Below, one piece after another: positions 22,405 to 23,961 of a stretch of DNA of 23,961 nt; positions within the stretch are counted from its first letter, which is position 1, and each line of letters starts with the position of its first letter. The notes under the pieces are model-generated. The model ran no database searches and was not told the origin of the DNA. It saw nothing but the letters and a program-made list of their open reading frames with translations. The position numbers and the translations under genes were made by a program. Source of the stretch: Lachnospiraceae bacterium (GTDB taxonomy: Bacteria > Bacillota > Clostridia > Lachnospirales > Lachnospiraceae); assembly GCA_009774145.1 (NCBI GenBank), contig VSND01000065.1, positions 1-23,961 of the forward strand, in the 5' to 3' direction.

Positions 22405-23393
22405 TACTGACTCCCTTTGAAGAAATACTGGGGCAGGATGAAAGCACAGAGGTTGCGCTGGGTCAGATTGACGGATTTCCCGGTCATCCATTTCAGGTCC
22501 GTCTGGACGAAGACATGGAAAAACTGATTGAGAGCATCGGGCAGTCCGGGGTGATCGTTCCTGTCATTCTTCGAAAAAAGCAGAATGGCAGGTATGAGAC
22601 GATTGCGGGGCACCGCCGTTGCGCCGCCTGCAGGCAGCTGGGAATCGACAGTATACCGGCGGTGATCCGGGAAATGTCCGAAGAAGAAGCCGTTCTCTGC
22701 ATGGTGGATTCCAATATCCAGAGAACCTGCATCCTTCCGAGTGAAAAGGCAAAAGCCTATCGGATGAAGATGGAAGCCCTGTCAAAGCAGGGAGACAGGA
22801 AAGGAGCGGATGCTTCTGTGTCCACTTCCCGACAGGTTGTCGGGAAGTGGAAAAAGGAAACCGCAGAGCAGATCGGAACCGGTGCAGGAGACAGCGGAAG
22901 ACAGGTGCAGAGGTATCTCCGGCTGAATGAACTGATCCCCGGACTTCTGGAACTGGTGGATGAAAAGAAGCTGGCATTCCTGACGGGAGTGGAACTGTCG
23001 TATCTTTCAGCAGAACAGCAGGAAGAACTTCTCCGGTATCTTCAGGAAAAACCGCATGGGATTTCCAGAAAGCAGGCAGGGCAGCTCCGGCAGTCTGCGG
23101 AAACAGAAAGTTTGACACCGGAGCAGATCGGGCGGATTTTTACAGACATTTATTCAGGAAAGTCAGATAAGACGGAACAGAAAAAGAAATCTGCGGTATC
23201 CGGATCGGACAGATTTTTCGATAAGGGTACAGAACTTCAAAAGCTGGGAGAAGAGATTCGGATGTATTTTTCCGAAGGGTATTCGAAAGAAGACATATGG
23301 GAAATTTTGAAGCAGCTTCTGGAGAAATGGAAAAACGGGGAAATAAAGCTGGAGCAGAAAGCAGATGCAGAAAACAAAATCAGTCTGCAGTGA
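22401..23393 (+). CDS. parB: ParB-type partition protein
   Basis: A 330-residue ParB/Spo0J-family protein that binds a centromere-like site and works with ParA. The N-terminal CTPase/nuclease-like domain has the ParB boxes: FQVRLDEDMEKLIESIGQSG and VIVPVILR, then AGHRRCAACRQLG (in place of GERR) and SNIQR. A KorB-type HTH follows at about 150-200 (VVGKWKKETAEQIG, RQVQRYLRLNELIPGLLELV). The C-terminus is charged with a Lys/Glu-rich end. ATG 22401 overlaps the parA stop (ATGA), and GGAGG is 8 bases upstream. Confidence 0.92.
   Translation: MILTPFEEILGQDESTEVALGQIDGFPGHPFQVRLDEDMEKLIESIGQSGVIVPVILRKKQNGRYETIAGHRRCAACRQLGIDSIPAVIREMSEEEAVLCMVDSNIQRTCILPSEKAKAYRMKMEALSKQGDRKGADASVSTSRQVVGKWKKETAEQIGTGAGDSGRQVQRYLRLNELIPGLLELVDEKKLAFLTGVELSYLSAEQQEELLRYLQEKPHGISRKQAGQLRQSAETESLTPEQIGRIFTDIYSGKSDKTEQKKKSAVSGSDRFFDKGTELQKLGEEIRMYFSEGYSKEDIWEILKQLLEKWKNGEIKLEQKADAENKISLQ
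22822..22850. repeat. 13-bp perfect inverted repeat inside parB
   Basis: CCACTTCCCGACA (22822-22834) and TGTCGGGAAGTGG (22838-22850) are perfect arms around GGT. It falls in the poorly conserved linker between the two ParB domains, so protein constraint does not explain it. A candidate parS site or regulatory mRNA hairpin. Confidence 0.65.
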
Positions 23394-23452
23394 CGACAGG
23401 CAACAGAAATAAGAACAGACGTATGTCTGAAGAAAATGGAAAGGAGAACAGT

Positions 23453-23961
23453 ATGGCAGCAAATGTAGAAACCATGTTCAGTACAAGAGAGAAACCGTGG
23501 CACGGGCTGGGAACGATTGTGGCGGAGGCGCCGGATTCCAGAGAAGCGCTGATACTGGCGGGACTGGACTGGAAAGTGATACAGAGAAAGATTTATACAG
23601 GAGACCGGAAGCCCATTCAGGGTTACCGGGCGAATGTCCGGGATTCTGACAACCGGCTTCTTGGGGTGGTCAGCGACCGCTACCGGGTGGTCCAGAATGA
23701 GGATGCGTTTGCGTTTACCGACGCCCTTCTGGGAGAAGGGGTACGCTATGAGACGGCAGGCAGCCTGCAGTCCGGGCGGAGAGTCTGGATGCTGGCAAAG
23801 CTTCCTCATGAGTATATCATTCTCGGAGAGCAGATCAGCCCCTATCTGGTATTCAGCAATACTCATGACGGGAGCGGGGCCATCAAGGTGGCGATGACTC
23901 CCGTCCGTGTTGTGTGTTCCAATACCCTGAACCTTGCGCTGAATACGACAAAACGGTGCTG
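23453..23961 (+). CDS. DUF932 (phage/plasmid-like) protein, cut at window end
   Basis: ATG 23453, 6 bases after AAAGGAGA, opens a frame that runs off the window; 169 codons are visible. The opening (MFSTREKPWHGLGTIVAEAP) and the segments VVSDRYRVVQNEDAF, RRVWMLAKLP, LVFSNTHDGSGA and VRVVCSNTLNLAL are those of DUF932, a family of conjugative elements, plasmids and phages with no known biochemical role. It lies 59 bp after parB and is probably in the same operon. Confidence 0.9.
   Translation, partial: MAANVETMFSTREKPWHGLGTIVAEAPDSREALILAGLDWKVIQRKIYTGDRKPIQGYRANVRDSDNRLLGVVSDRYRVVQNEDAFAFTDALLGEGVRYETAGSLQSGRRVWMLAKLPHEYIILGEQISPYLVFSNTHDGSGAIKVAMTPVRVVCSNTLNLALNTTKRC

Noticed and set aside
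23237..23866. 209-residue minus-strand open frame
   Set aside because: Antisense to the parB end and the DUF932 gene, which both have strong family signatures.

Overview
The window looks like accessory DNA from a gut Firmicute, most likely a Lachnospiraceae member. This rests on AT-rich coding with strong AGGAGG ribosome sites, a Tn916-type tyrosine integrase, an Rpn/PD-(D/E)XK transposase, WYL and XRE regulators and a ParA/ParB/DUF932 conjugative-element module. No rRNA, tRNA, CRISPR or core housekeeping gene was seen; this is mobile and defence-type DNA throughout.

Layout. (1) Positions 1-1400: the end of an integrative element, with a small gene, a terminator, an N-terminally truncated integrase and two clusters of GATAT repeats at exact 10-bp spacing that resemble integrase arm sites. 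(2) 1531-2493: an Rpn-family nuclease/transposase. (3) 2834-5817: a MerR/excisionase-like DNA-binding protein on the minus strand, divergent from a large protein with primase-like and SF2-helicase motifs. (4) 5852-7786: an XRE repressor on the minus strand next to a plus-strand promoter, a 47-residue zinc ribbon, a lipoprotein and a 64-residue hypothetical protein. (5) About 7795-8470: an IS200-type insertion with a hairpin that hides the transposase ribosome site. (6) 8505-8741: a second XRE paralogue.

(7) 8945-20062 is the most interesting part. A WYL regulator precedes what looks like one tightly packed operon: two adjacent dynamin-like GTPases, a tail-anchored coiled-coil protein with a possible -1 frameshift extension, a 1172-residue HerA/DUF87-type ATPase with a long Ser/Thr/Gly-rich insert, an HNH nuclease coupled to the ATPase by a TAATG overlap, a SUKH (SMI1/KNR4-like) immunity protein coupled by TGATG, and a last small gene broken by an in-frame TAG. 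It ends at a strong intrinsic terminator. The paired dynamins recall the Leo/Eleos theme of anti-phage dynamins. The HerA motor followed by nuclease and immunity genes recalls toxin-export or polymorphic-toxin logic. I do not recognise the combination as a described system.

(8) From about 20340 to the end the base composition becomes visibly GC-richer. A cascade of tiny overlapping ORFs leads into a PAPS-reductase-like PP-loop protein, ParA, ParB and a DUF932 protein cut by the window edge. This looks like the start of a separate integrative/conjugative element or plasmid backbone.
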